Source: Salinivirgaceae bacterium (GTDB lineage: Bacteria; Bacteroidota; Bacteroidia; Bacteroidales; SZUA-534). Taken from it: a DNA stretch of 61,303 nucleotides. Location: NCBI GenBank assembly GCA_024405635.1, contig JAKSOL010000017.1:1-61303 (forward strand), read 5' to 3'. The notes beneath the pieces were generated by a model. It did no database searches. It was given only the letters and a program-made list of their open reading frames with translations, and was not told the DNA's origin. Shown in pieces: positions 9,132 through 18,244 of this stretch. Positions within the stretch are counted from its first letter, which is position 1. Each line of letters opens with the position of its first letter. Made by a program: the position numbers and the translations under genes.

Positions 9132-9151
9132 CATACTACACTAAAATTTCC

Positions 9152-9187
9152 AAAGCCAGTAATCGTTTTTAGGTTGCTGGCTTTTTT
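9152..9187 (+). terminator. Rho-independent terminator after DUF4250
   Basis: AAAGCCAGTAA pairs with TTGCTGGCTTT (one G-T pair), followed by a T-run. Confidence 0.85.
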
Positions 9188-9314
9188 ATTTCAAGCGGTA
9201 AGTCAAAACATTGTCACAAATTGATTTTTAGAATTTTACACACGGTTGTTGTTTTTATAAAATATAATTGTGTCTTTTACAAATAATCGTAAAACAACCA
9301 TTCATAATAGTACC

Positions 9315-11735
9315 ATGATACTACGCAAACCATTTATTGCCCTTGGCTTGATTATGGCCACAATGGCAACCAATGCGCAAACAATTACTTTTTATTCGCA
9401 ATCGACAGTGCGTGTCACAAAAAATGCTCCTGACATGAGCCAAAATATTGACCTGCCGCTAGTAGTTAAAACACATTGTTTGGAACAAAAAATACCCGTA
9501 AAAAAAGAGGGAAACATTGCTACATATACATCGGCAAAGCTTGTGGTAAAAGTTGATGAGGAAAAACAAACAGTAAGTTTTTACGACAAAAATGGGAACC
9601 TACTAATGAAAGAAGGCGAACATAGTTTTACGCCTATTACTGACGGGCCAGACAAAGGTAGATACAAAGTACGGCAAGACTTTGCCATTGATGCCAACGA
9701 ACCTATATACGGCATTGGCATGATGCAAAATGGCAAAATGAATTTGCGCGGCGAGAATCGCCTTATGATACAAACCAACCTTGAAGACTTTGCAAACGTA
9801 TTTCAAAGCATAAAAGGCTACGGTATATATTGGGACAACTACTCACCCACTCAACTAACCGATAGTAATGCGCTGTCGCTTGAATCGCAAGTGGGCACAA
9901 AAGTAGATTACTATTTTATGTATGGCGAAAATGCCGATGGCGTGATACGCGAAATGCGTCACCTAACTGGCAAAGTACCAATGCTTCCGTTGTGGACTTA
10001 TGGTTTTCACCAAAGTCGCGAGCGCTACAAAAGTTCAAAAGAACTGCTTGAAGTGGTTGATACCTACCGCAAAACAGGCGTTCCTTTTGACGGAATAATA
10101 CAAGACTGGCAATATTGGGGCAACAACTACCTCTGGAACGCAATGGAATTCTTAAACGAAGATTTTGCCAACTACAAACAAATGATTAACCACGTGCACT
10201 CTGCCAATGCACACATGAGCATAAGCATTTGGGCAAGTTTTGGACCAAACACTAAAGGATACCGAAGCCTTGCCGAAAAAGACCTTCTTTATAGCTTTCA
10301 AACTTGGCCAATGAGTGGGCTTTCGGCTTGGCCACCCAATATGGACTACCCAAGCGGCGTGCGTTGCTACGATCCTTACAGCAAAGTTGCTCGCGACATT
10401 TATTGGGACAATCTTAAACGACTTCATGCCGCAGGCATCGATGCTTGGTGGATGGACTCAACCGACCCCGACCATCTTTATTGGCCCGATAGCGATTTAG
10501 ACGAAGTTAAAGCCATCACCAATCCAGCCGACGGCAAAGACTTTATGGGATCATGGCGAATGGTACGTAACGCATTCCCACTTTGCACCGTTGAAGGCGT
10601 GTACGAAAAACAACGTGCCTCAGACGACAGCAAACGTGTTTTTATTCTTACCCGAAGTTATTTCGCTGGGCAACAGCGCACTGGAGCTAACACTTGGAGT
10701 GGCGATGTAAGTTCGTCGTGGGACTCGTTCCGCAAACAAGTGCCCATTTGCCTCAACTATACACTAACCGCCAACCCAAATGTTAATACCGACATTGGAG
10801 GGTTCTTTGCCAATGCTTACAACAAAACATCGCAAGACAACACAGCTACTCAAAACCCTTTGTATCAAGAACTTTACGTTCGTTGGATGCAGTTTGGCGC
10901 TTTTACACCAATGATGCGCAGCCACGGCACCGAAGTTTACCGTGAAATTTACCATTACGGAAAACTTGGCGAACCTGTTTACGATGCGCTACTTGCAGCT
11001 ATCAAATTGCGTTACAAACTTTTGCCATACATATACAGCACAAGTTGGCAAGTAAGCCAAAACGACGACTCGTTTATGCGTGCTTTGATGATGGACTTTA
11101 AAGCAGATACTAACGTTTGGGACAACAACCGCGAATATATGTTTGGTCGCTCGATTCTTGTTGCACCTATTGTAAACGCTCTTTATACACCCGAAACCGC
11201 CAACGAAACCAATGAAATGAGCGGATGGAACCGAGACAACAAAACTCTATTTCAAGAAGGATTTAAAGCCGATTGGAATGCTCAAAAAAACTACAATGTT
11301 TATCTTCCCAAAGGAGCATCGTGGTACGACTATTGGACAAACACTAAACACGAAGGAGGTCAAACCGTGGCAGCCGATGGCACTTTGGCTCATTGTCCAT
11401 TATATGTAAAGGCCGGGAGCATATTGCCAATTTGCAACAAAGAAATTCAGTATTCAAACATAGCCGACTGGGCCGAAATGGACATTGTTGTTTATCCTGG
11501 AGCCGATGCATCGTTTACACTTTACGAGGACGAAGGCGATAATTATAACTATGAAAAAGGCCAATACTCAACTATTGACATTAAGTGGAACGACAAAAAA
11601 CAAACTCTTACCATTGGCAAACGAAATGGTCAATTCAATGGAATGATTGGCGAACGAAAATTCAATGTAAGGCTTAACAACGGCTCGGTTAAAACCATAA
11701 ACTACAATGGATTAGCAAAAACAATAAAACTTTAA
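9315..11735 (+). CDS. Secreted glycoside hydrolase family 31 (alpha-glucosidase/alpha-xylosidase type)
   Basis: I chose the ATG at 9315 over an upstream in-frame GTG at 9270 because it begins a clean signal peptide (MILRKPFIALGLIMATMA, ending TNAQ). The 806-residue product has an N-terminal galactose-mutarotase-like domain, a TIM barrel and C-terminal sandwich domains. The GH31 nucleophile is Asp381 in WWMDSTDPD; the acid/base is probably Asp464 in WSGD. Other family blocks are GIIQDWQYWG and MRSHGTEVYRE. It should hydrolyse terminal alpha-linked sugars in the periplasm; exact specificity is not readable. The GH127 gene follows after 31 bases, consistent with an operon acting on plant or host glycans. 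Confidence 0.93.
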   Translation: MILRKPFIALGLIMATMATNAQTITFYSQSTVRVTKNAPDMSQNIDLPLVVKTHCLEQKIPVKKEGNIATYTSAKLVVKVDEEKQTVSFYDKNGNLLMKEGEHSFTPITDGPDKGRYKVRQDFAIDANEPIYGIGMMQNGKMNLRGENRLMIQTNLEDFANVFQSIKGYGIYWDNYSPTQLTDSNALSLESQVGTKVDYYFMYGENADGVIREMRHLTGKVPMLPLWTYGFHQSRERYKSSKELLEVVDTYRKTGVPFDGIIQDWQYWGNNYLWNAMEFLNEDFANYKQMINHVHSANAHMSISIWASFGPNTKGYRSLAEKDLLYSFQTWPMSGLSAWPPNMDYPSGVRCYDPYSKVARDIYWDNLKRLHAAGIDAWWMDSTDPDHLYWPDSDLDEVKAITNPADGKDFMGSWRMVRNAFPLCTVEGVYEKQRASDDSKRVFILTRSYFAGQQRTGANTWSGDVSSSWDSFRKQVPICLNYTLTANPNVNTDIGGFFANAYNKTSQDNTATQNPLYQELYVRWMQFGAFTPMMRSHGTEVYREIYHYGKLGEPVYDALLAAIKLRYKLLPYIYSTSWQVSQNDDSFMRALMMDFKADTNVWDNNREYMFGRSILVAPIVNALYTPETANETNEMSGWNRDNKTLFQEGFKADWNAQKNYNVYLPKGASWYDYWTNTKHEGGQTVAADGTLAHCPLYVKAGSILPICNKEIQYSNIADWAEMDIVVYPGADASFTLYEDEGDNYNYEKGQYSTIDIKWNDKKQTLTIGKRNGQFNGMIGERKFNVRLNNGSVKTINYNGLAKTIKL

Positions 11736-11766
11736 ATTGAAATAAAACATCAAACAAAACTGGTAT

Positions 11767-14205
11767 ATGAAGAAACTAACATCGCTACTTATTCTTGCAT
11801 GCGCATTTGCAAGTGTAACTGCTCAAAACAAATTGTATCCAAACGAATTTCCACTGAGCGACATCAAACTGCTTGATGGTCCGTTGAAACATGCACAAGA
11901 CCTCAATGCTCACACTCTTTTAAGATATGACGTTGACCGACTTCTCGCACCTTTTCGCAAAGAGGCAGGTTTAAAAGAAATTGCTCCATTATTTCCCAAC
12001 TGGGCAGGACTCGATGGGCACGTTGGTGGACATTATTTGAGTGCACTATCCATGTATGCCGCCATGGGCAACAAGGAATGCGAAGAGCGCATGCTTTACA
12101 TGATTAACGAACTCAAACTCTGCATGGAAGCTGCCGAAAAAAACTACCCTGACTGGGGCAAAGGCTATCTTGGCGGTGTACCAAACAGCGACAAGATGTG
12201 GTCGGACTTCAAGAAAGGAGATTTCCACGTATTCAACAGCGCATGGGTGCCATTCTACAACCTCCACAAGATAGAGGCCGGACTGCGCGACGCATGGCTA
12301 TACTGCGGCAACGAAGATGCCCGTAAACTCTTTTTGGCAACATGCAACTGGCTCATCGACATAGCAGCCAACGTGAGTGACGAAAAATTGGAGGAACTAC
12401 TTGGTATGGAGCATGGCGGTGTAAACGAGGTGCTTGCCGATGCCTACCAGATGACCGGTGACAAGAAATATCTGGATGCAGCAAAGCGCTACTCACACAA
12501 ATGGTTGCTCAATCCGATGAAGGAGCACAACGGCAAGCACCTCGACCTGATTCACGCCAACACACAGGTGCCAAAGGTTGTAGGCTTTGCACGCGTAGGC
12601 GAATTGGCAAACAATGAGACCTACAAAGAGGGAGCCCGATTCTTTTGGGACGAAGTTGTCAACCGCCGTTCTCTCTCTGTAGGCGGAAACAGCCGTCGCG
12701 AGCATTTCCCAAGCGTTGAAGCATGCATCGACTGGACACAAGACATTGATGGTCTGGAGTCGTGCAACACAAACAACATGTTGAAACTTACTGAGGACCT
12801 GTTTCGCATGGACGTCAACAATGCTATGTTGGCCGATTATTATGAGCGAGCAACATTTAACCACATACTTTCGACACAGCACCCTGAGCATGGCGGTTAT
12901 GTATATTTCACCTCGGCACGTCCACGTCACTACCGCAACTACTCGGTACCTAACGAGGCTATGTGGTGCTGCGTTGGCACAGGCATGGAGAACCATGGCA
13001 AGTATGGCCAATTCATCTACACACACAACTTTGTTCCCTTCCGTTCTCAGGATATCCACGACGGCATCAAACTCAGACCAAATCCATACGACACTCTAAC
13101 GGTTAACCTATATGCCGCATCGGAACTCAACTGGCGACAAAAGGGAATAACCTTGCGTCAGGAGACACAGTTTCCATACGGCGAGTCGAGCAAGATAACA
13201 CTGACCAACGGCAAGGGTAGTTTTGCTCTCAGATTGCGCAAGCCATCGTGGACCAACGACTTCAAGGTAATTGTAAACGGGAAAGAATGTATAGCAGACA
13301 AATCGAACGAGGCGAAATATGTCACCATTGACCGAACATGGAAGAAGGGCGATGTGATTGAAATACAATTCCCTATGCATGCTTCGATTGAGCACATGCC
13401 AAACGTGCCTCAATACATATCTATAATGTATGGTCCGATAGCTCTTGGAATGAAAACTGGTACCGAAGATCTCGCACTATTACTTTCTGACGATAGCCGA
13501 TTTGGACAAATGGCAGTTGGCAAGAAACTTCCTGTAGATGAAGCACCATATCTAATTGCCAATAAAGTGGACGACATTGCCAACGACCTTGAACCTATTG
13601 CTGGCAAGCCTTTGCACTTTAATCTTAAAACTCGCATGGAAAACAAGATTGAAGGCGAATTGCAACCATTCTTTGAGATACACGACAGCCGATACATGCT
13701 CTATTGGCTTGCCCTCAGCACCGACGGCTACAAAGATTACATGGAGAACCTAGCTCGTGAGGAGAAGGCTCGAATGGAACTTGAGGCGCAGACAACCGAC
13801 AAAGTGCAGCCAGGCGAGCAACAACCAGAAAGTGACCATTTTATGGAAGCCGACGAAACATCGACCAAAGGTGTAACCAACGATGTACCTTTCCGCGATG
13901 CTCGTAACGGTGGCTCATTCAGCTACCTGATGCAAACACAGGGACTTACCAACCTTAGCATACGCATACGTTATTGGGGACAAGACGAATGGAGAACATG
14001 CGAGTATGACCTTTATGTTGACGATGTTCTTGTAACCTCGGTTAACAACAGCAAAAAATGGCGTAGCTCACAATGGAAATATGAAACATACAACATTCCA
14101 GAAAATGCTCTGAAAGGTAAAACTCAGGTACGTGTAAAATTTGTTGCAAAACCTTACCGACAAGTTGGTGAGATTTACGAAGTGCGATTGGTGAAACAAA
14201 ACTAA
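11767..14205 (+). CDS. Secreted glycoside hydrolase family 127 (beta-L-arabinofuranosidase-like, DUF1680)
   Basis: An 812-residue exported protein (signal peptide to VTAQ). Conserved residues of GH127 are present: Glu331 and Cys333 in the motif LESCNTNNML, and the Cys401-Cys402 pair in MWCCVGTGMENHGK. These match the Glu and three Cys that hold zinc and supply the cysteine nucleophile in HypBA1. The N-terminal alpha/alpha barrel is followed by beta domains, and the C-terminus (from about residue 690) adds a further beta-sandwich. Relatives in GH146 also cleave beta-L-arabinofuranose. Codons from about 12160 to 13430 look richer in C/G endings than in the flanking parts. Confidence 0.9.
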   Translation: MKKLTSLLILACAFASVTAQNKLYPNEFPLSDIKLLDGPLKHAQDLNAHTLLRYDVDRLLAPFRKEAGLKEIAPLFPNWAGLDGHVGGHYLSALSMYAAMGNKECEERMLYMINELKLCMEAAEKNYPDWGKGYLGGVPNSDKMWSDFKKGDFHVFNSAWVPFYNLHKIEAGLRDAWLYCGNEDARKLFLATCNWLIDIAANVSDEKLEELLGMEHGGVNEVLADAYQMTGDKKYLDAAKRYSHKWLLNPMKEHNGKHLDLIHANTQVPKVVGFARVGELANNETYKEGARFFWDEVVNRRSLSVGGNSRREHFPSVEACIDWTQDIDGLESCNTNNMLKLTEDLFRMDVNNAMLADYYERATFNHILSTQHPEHGGYVYFTSARPRHYRNYSVPNEAMWCCVGTGMENHGKYGQFIYTHNFVPFRSQDIHDGIKLRPNPYDTLTVNLYAASELNWRQKGITLRQETQFPYGESSKITLTNGKGSFALRLRKPSWTNDFKVIVNGKECIADKSNEAKYVTIDRTWKKGDVIEIQFPMHASIEHMPNVPQYISIMYGPIALGMKTGTEDLALLLSDDSRFGQMAVGKKLPVDEAPYLIANKVDDIANDLEPIAGKPLHFNLKTRMENKIEGELQPFFEIHDSRYMLYWLALSTDGYKDYMENLAREEKARMELEAQTTDKVQPGEQQPESDHFMEADETSTKGVTNDVPFRDARNGGSFSYLMQTQGLTNLSIRIRYWGQDEWRTCEYDLYVDDVLVTSVNNSKKWRSSQWKYETYNIPENALKGKTQVRVKFVAKPYRQVGEIYEVRLVKQN

Positions 14206-14222
14206 TAGGCATACAATACAAT

Positions 14223-14258
14223 AAAAAAGCCGTTTCCAAATTTGGGAACGGCTTTTTT
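14223..14258 (+). terminator. Rho-independent terminator after the GH31-GH127 operon
   Basis: AAAAAAGCCGTTTCC pairs with GGGAACGGCTTTTTT around a short loop. The A-run and T-run make it usable in both directions, so it may once also have served the S74 remnant on the other strand. Confidence 0.88.
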
Positions 14259-14276
14259 CATGTCTATTTGTATCTC

Positions 14277-14391
14277 TTACATCTGACTCGGTTTTAGTTT
14301 TTTCTCCATTTGAACTTTAAGAGCATCTATTTCTTGTTGTTGCTTATCAATAGTTAACTGCAAAATCGTCTTTTTCGGCATTGAAACAATA
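14277..14391 (-). pseudogene. Remnant of a peptidase-S74 gene
   Basis: On the minus strand the translation begins YCFNAEK, identical to the S74 domain of the large protein at 18245-22384; 21 bases at 14371-14391 are identical to 18500-18520. After a deletion and frame change comes TIDKQQQEIDALKVQMEKK, which resembles that protein's C-terminal coiled coil (NTLQQELEAMKLQMQQL), then a stop at 14277-14279. About 60 residues between these blocks are missing. There is no upstream coding sequence left. Confidence 0.7.
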
Positions 14392-14471
14392 AAGCGAAAA
14401 TCATAATAAAAAGCCAAAAGCACTAGGTGATATAAGCAAGGTGCTATTATCAAATAACACTAATCACTAGT

Positions 14472-14479
14472 TATATTTG
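14472..14479 (+). promoter_or_regulatory. Candidate -7 element for the AraC-family gene
   Basis: TATATTTG matches TAnnTTTG and lies 18 bases before the ATG at 14498. No clear -33 TTTG is seen. Confidence 0.4.
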
Positions 14480-14497
14480 CCAAAAAAAAATAGAATA

Positions 14498-15334
14498 ATG
14501 ATGCATCCGCAAAACATGGACAAAGTATCGGGCCACATGGTGAACTCTTTTACAATTCGCCGACTTGACGAGCATTGCTACAAAATGAATAGCCCTACTC
14601 CCATGATGCGATCGTTTGCTAATTGTTTCATTTTTCTAACACGCGGCGAAGTACTTGTTGAGAGCAACGGCAAAAATCTTTTGATAAAAGCCAACGATTT
14701 TATGTTTATTCCACAAAGTGTTCCATTTGCTGTAAAATACTACAACAGCAGTATAGGCTATATGGGCGGATTCAGCAATTCGTACTTTGTAAACAGCAAT
14801 GAATTAAGTCAAATGGATTTAATGCATAGCACTGAACCAATAAAAAAATGTATTTCAGATAAAGATGTTCCGTTTTTTGATTTAACCATGAATAAGTTGC
14901 TTGATGAGATTAACGCAGGCAACATTGAATCAAAATTTACCCAAAACCTTGCACTTACAATGCTTACATTTATAAGCAAACCTGTAGGAGTAGCACTTCA
15001 ACCCGAATTTGACAACATCAGCAACAATTTTTTAAAACTAATATTTGACAACACTAAGCCTATACTGTCAATACAAGAATATGCCGATATTTTTAGTGTA
15101 ACACCCAATCACCTAAATAAGGTTATCAAAAAAAGCACACAACGCCCAATTTCGCATTGGATTGAAGAGTCCATAATAATGAGGTCGAAAGTACTACTAC
15201 GCGATACCAATATGAGCATATACGACATTGCTCAAGCCCTAAACATTATGGACCAATCGTACTTTTCGCGAAAATTTAAGAAACACGAGGGGATATCGCC
15301 ATTATCTTATAGAGTAAGGAATAAAAAGTCCTAA
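14498..15334 (+). CDS. AraC-family transcriptional regulator
   Basis: A 278-residue protein. The N-terminal half (to about 150) looks like a cupin-type sensing domain (FLTRGEVLVESNGKNLLIKA). The C-terminal 100 residues form the double helix-turn-helix of AraC proteins: ILSIQEYADIFSVTPNHLNK, then MSIYDIAQALNIMDQSYFSR and FKKHEGISPLSYR. An upstream TTG at 14477 is in frame, but the ATG at 14498 has a good -7 box just ahead. It lies 59 bases upstream of a TonB-dependent receptor gene on the same strand and is the natural candidate to control it. Confidence 0.9.
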   Translation: MMHPQNMDKVSGHMVNSFTIRRLDEHCYKMNSPTPMMRSFANCFIFLTRGEVLVESNGKNLLIKANDFMFIPQSVPFAVKYYNSSIGYMGGFSNSYFVNSNELSQMDLMHSTEPIKKCISDKDVPFFDLTMNKLLDEINAGNIESKFTQNLALTMLTFISKPVGVALQPEFDNISNNFLKLIFDNTKPILSIQEYADIFSVTPNHLNKVIKKSTQRPISHWIEESIIMRSKVLLRDTNMSIYDIAQALNIMDQSYFSRKFKKHEGISPLSYRVRNKKS

Positions 15335-15375
15335 TTTTTGCTTGTTTAGTCCTAACCTGCTCTTTACCTATAATA

Positions 15376-15383
15376 TACTTTTG
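15376..15383 (+). promoter_or_regulatory. Candidate -7 element for the TonB-dependent receptor
   Basis: TACTTTTG matches TAnnTTTG 10 bases before the start codon, implying an almost leaderless transcript. This suggests the receptor has its own start site as well as possible read-through from the AraC gene. Confidence 0.45.
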
Positions 15384-15393
15384 CGCCGTTTTT

Positions 15394-17658
15394 ATGGCGT
15401 ATAAAATGGCAAGAATCATATCAATTATTGCGATTATACTTTGCACAATATGCATAAATGTGCATGCGCAAACCAAAATCAGCCTTGACGAAATTTCTGT
15501 TGTAGCATCTGTAAAAGATAGCAAGCCAGTTAGCGAGCAACCTGTAGCTTCAAATTTGCTAAGCTTTACCCAAATTGAACAGCAACAAATAACCGAAGTA
15601 AAAAACGTTTCGGCCTACATACCAAACTTTTACATTCCCGACTATGGTTCAAAAATGACATCGTCGATTTACATTCGGGGATTAGGAGCCCGAATAGATC
15701 AACCTGTGATGGGCATGAATGTTGACAATGTGGCTTATTTGAACAAAAATAATTTTGATTTTGATTTGTTTGACTTGAGCCGAATTGAAGTTCTGCGCGG
15801 CCCACAAGGCACTTTATATGGGCGTAATACCATGTGCGGACTAATGAACGTTTACACACTATCGCCAATTAACTACCAAGGTACAAGATTGGCCATTGAT
15901 TATGGCTCGGGAAACGAATTACAAGCAAAAGTATCAACCTACATTATGGCAAATAACAAGCTAGGTCTTTCAGTTGCTGCCAACTATAAACATAGCGATG
16001 GTCTGTTTTGCAATACTTATAATAATAGCCAATGCGACAAATACAATGGTGGCGGATTGCGTTTGCGAACAGTATATATGCCAACAACCAATTTTACTAT
16101 TGACAACTCAATAAACGTTAGTTTGCTACAACAAGGTGGATATGCTTATGCGCAGTACAACGATTCGCTAAAACACAAATTGCCCATTTGCTACAACGAC
16201 TCTTGCCTATATTATCGAACTTCAATAATAGACGGACTAAACATTAAATACAAAGCCAATAGCTTTTCGCTATCAAACATAATTAGTTACCAGTTTTTGG
16301 ATGACAAAATGATTCTTGACCAAGATTTTAGCCCCTTAAATTTGTTCACCTTAACACAAAAGCAAAAGGAACATGCTATTACTCAAGATATTATAATTAA
16401 ATCGACCAACAATAGTGATTGGAAATGGCAGTTTGGACTATGGGGATTTTACAAGCATAACAACATGCTTGCCCCAGTAACATTTAAACGCGACGGCATT
16501 GTACAACTTATTCTTGCCAATGCTAACAAGGGCATACAAAAAATGTTTCCTAACGATAGTTTGGATATTAAAGAGTCGGTATTTGACATTACAAGCAGCT
16601 TTGCTTTGCCAACAATGGGAGCTGCCATTTATCATCAATCGGAACTCGAATTTGGCAAATTTACGGTTACCGCTGGGTTGCGCTATGACTTAGAGCACAG
16701 CCAAATGAAGTATAACAATCAGGCGCTTTTAAACTATATTTTCACTTTTACAATGAGCGACTACAAGCCGTTGATTTCCAATATGAAAGGCAAAGAAAAA
16801 CTAACTTTTACACAACTATTGCCAAAGCTTGCTCTACAATATAGCATAAATAGCAAAAACAGTTTATATGCCTATGTTGCAAAGGGTTACAAAGTTGGAG
16901 GTTTCAATACTCAAATTTTTTCCGACATATTGCAGAATAAAATTAAAAACAACATGATGGCTGCCCTGGGTGTGCACCTTGACAATGGAAACGAAGTAAC
17001 ATACAATTCGGCAAAAGCAACATCATACAAACCCGAGCAAAGTATAAATTACGAATTGGGAGGCCACTTTTGCGCAAACAACATTAACCTTTCGGCAAAT
17101 GTTGCGCTATTTTACATAAACTGCTTTAACCAACAACTCACAGTATTTCCGACTGGAATGAATACTGGCCGAATGATGACTAATGCAGGGCAATCGCGTA
17201 GCTTGGGGGCCGAATTAGACGTTAAATATCACATTAGCAACTTGAGCTTATCGCTCGCCTTTGGATATACCAACGCTAAATTTGTTGAGTACAACAACGG
17301 TAACACCAATTTTTCTGGCAATTTTGTTCCATACTCGCCACAAAACACAGCATCGGCAAGTGCTTGGTACACATTTTACCTAAGCGGAAATGTGGTTGAC
17401 CAAATTGCAATTGAAGCTAACTGGAAAGGCATTGGCAAAATTTATTGGGACGAGTTAAACTCTATCTGCCAGCCATTTTATTCACTATTTGGTTCTTCAG
17501 TGTCGGTAAGCCGTAAAAATGCCGAATTAAATTTATGGTGCCGAAACTTGTTGAACTGCAGCTATGACACGTTTTACTTTATGTCGGTTAGCAAAAAGTT
17601 TTTTCAAAGTGGCAAACCTCGCACTTTTGGAGTATCAATTAAGTACAATATCAATTAA
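15394..17658 (+). CDS. TonB-dependent outer-membrane receptor
   Basis: A 754-residue protein with a signal peptide (to about VHAQ), a plug domain (about residues 35-150, with YIRGLGARIDQP and RIEVLRGPQGTLYGRNTM) and a C-terminal beta-barrel ending in an aromatic-rich strand (GVSIKYNIN). It lacks the carboxypeptidase-regulatory N-terminal domain of SusC proteins, and there is no SusD partner, so it is more like a siderophore, haem or cofactor receptor than a glycan porter. It sits between an AraC regulator and a small lipoprotein gene, likely one uptake unit. The ligand is unknown. Confidence 0.92.
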   Translation: MAYKMARIISIIAIILCTICINVHAQTKISLDEISVVASVKDSKPVSEQPVASNLLSFTQIEQQQITEVKNVSAYIPNFYIPDYGSKMTSSIYIRGLGARIDQPVMGMNVDNVAYLNKNNFDFDLFDLSRIEVLRGPQGTLYGRNTMCGLMNVYTLSPINYQGTRLAIDYGSGNELQAKVSTYIMANNKLGLSVAANYKHSDGLFCNTYNNSQCDKYNGGGLRLRTVYMPTTNFTIDNSINVSLLQQGGYAYAQYNDSLKHKLPICYNDSCLYYRTSIIDGLNIKYKANSFSLSNIISYQFLDDKMILDQDFSPLNLFTLTQKQKEHAITQDIIIKSTNNSDWKWQFGLWGFYKHNNMLAPVTFKRDGIVQLILANANKGIQKMFPNDSLDIKESVFDITSSFALPTMGAAIYHQSELEFGKFTVTAGLRYDLEHSQMKYNNQALLNYIFTFTMSDYKPLISNMKGKEKLTFTQLLPKLALQYSINSKNSLYAYVAKGYKVGGFNTQIFSDILQNKIKNNMMAALGVHLDNGNEVTYNSAKATSYKPEQSINYELGGHFCANNINLSANVALFYINCFNQQLTVFPTGMNTGRMMTNAGQSRSLGAELDVKYHISNLSLSLAFGYTNAKFVEYNNGNTNFSGNFVPYSPQNTASASAWYTFYLSGNVVDQIAIEANWKGIGKIYWDELNSICQPFYSLFGSSVSVSRKNAELNLWCRNLLNCSYDTFYFMSVSKKFFQSGKPRTFGVSIKYNIN

Positions 17659-17693
17659 CATTTTTAATATCAATAACTTAATTTAAAGTAAAC

Positions 17694-18167
17694 ATGAAAA
17701 AGTTTTTTCTTTCATTGGTTGCCTTTTCAACATTGGCTCTAGTTTTTTGCTCATGTGATAACGAAGAAGAGGATAACAACCCAATAAAAACGGAGCAACA
17801 AAACAACGACTCAACATCATTTGTTGGCCAACTATCTGTTACCTTTCAAGGCAATGATTTTATAACTGACGATACAAAAGTGTCGGCTCTTTTAAAAGGC
17901 AATGCTATTTCGCTTTACTTTTTTGGTGTAAAATTTGTGCCACAAATGCCTGTTACTATTGACCTTGTTGTGGCCGATATTGCTTGTAGCACAACCAACG
18001 GAATAGTTGAATTTCAAGGTGACAAAATTATCCCAACTATGGCAGGTGCTCCATACAAACAATATGTTGCCGAAGACATTAAAGGCACTATAAAAGACGG
18101 CACCATCAACTTTAGCCTGACTTTTGGCGGAATTCCTACTAAGTATAGTGGCGTTGTTGTAAAATAA
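17694..18167 (+). CDS. Small lipoprotein, possibly calycin-like
   Basis: A 157-residue protein with a lipoprotein signal (FCSC at about 19-22) followed by an acidic linker (DNEEEDNN), suggesting surface or periplasmic anchoring. The rest is beta-rich with short strands (QLSVTFQGNDF, KVSALLKGNAISLYFFGVKF, GTINFSLTFGG), resembling the small calycin-like lipoproteins of Bacteroidota; that resemblance is from memory and weak. It follows the receptor by 35 bases, and a bidirectional terminator follows it. A ligand-binding partner of the receptor is the simplest idea. Confidence 0.75.
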   Translation: MKKFFLSLVAFSTLALVFCSCDNEEEDNNPIKTEQQNNDSTSFVGQLSVTFQGNDFITDDTKVSALLKGNAISLYFFGVKFVPQMPVTIDLVVADIACSTTNGIVEFQGDKIIPTMAGAPYKQYVAEDIKGTIKDGTINFSLTFGGIPTKYSGVVVK

Positions 18168-18190
18168 TTAAGTTGCTCATTACTAAAAAC

Positions 18191-18223
18191 AAAAGCGCGT
18201 TTCCAAAATGGAAGCGCGCTTTT
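18191..18223. terminator. Bidirectional terminator between convergent genes
   Basis: AAAAGCGCGTTTCCA pairs with TGGAAGCGCGCTTTT with one wobble pair. It has an A-run on the left and a T-run on the right. It separates the lipoprotein gene (plus) from the S74 adhesin gene (minus). Confidence 0.9.
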
Positions 18224-18244
18224 ATTTTATGCAAAAACTATTAT

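Noticed and set aside
9249..9270. Promoter before the GH31 gene (TTG then TATAATTG)
   Set aside because: Spacing between the boxes is about 11 bases and the -7 box has a mismatch; not convincing.
12493..13059. 188-codon minus-strand frame in the GH127 gene
   Set aside because: It is opposite a well-supported enzyme with conserved catalytic residues; composition is not protein-like.
15394..17658. SusC-type glycan porter
   Set aside because: The N-terminal carboxypeptidase-regulatory domain and a SusD partner are both missing.
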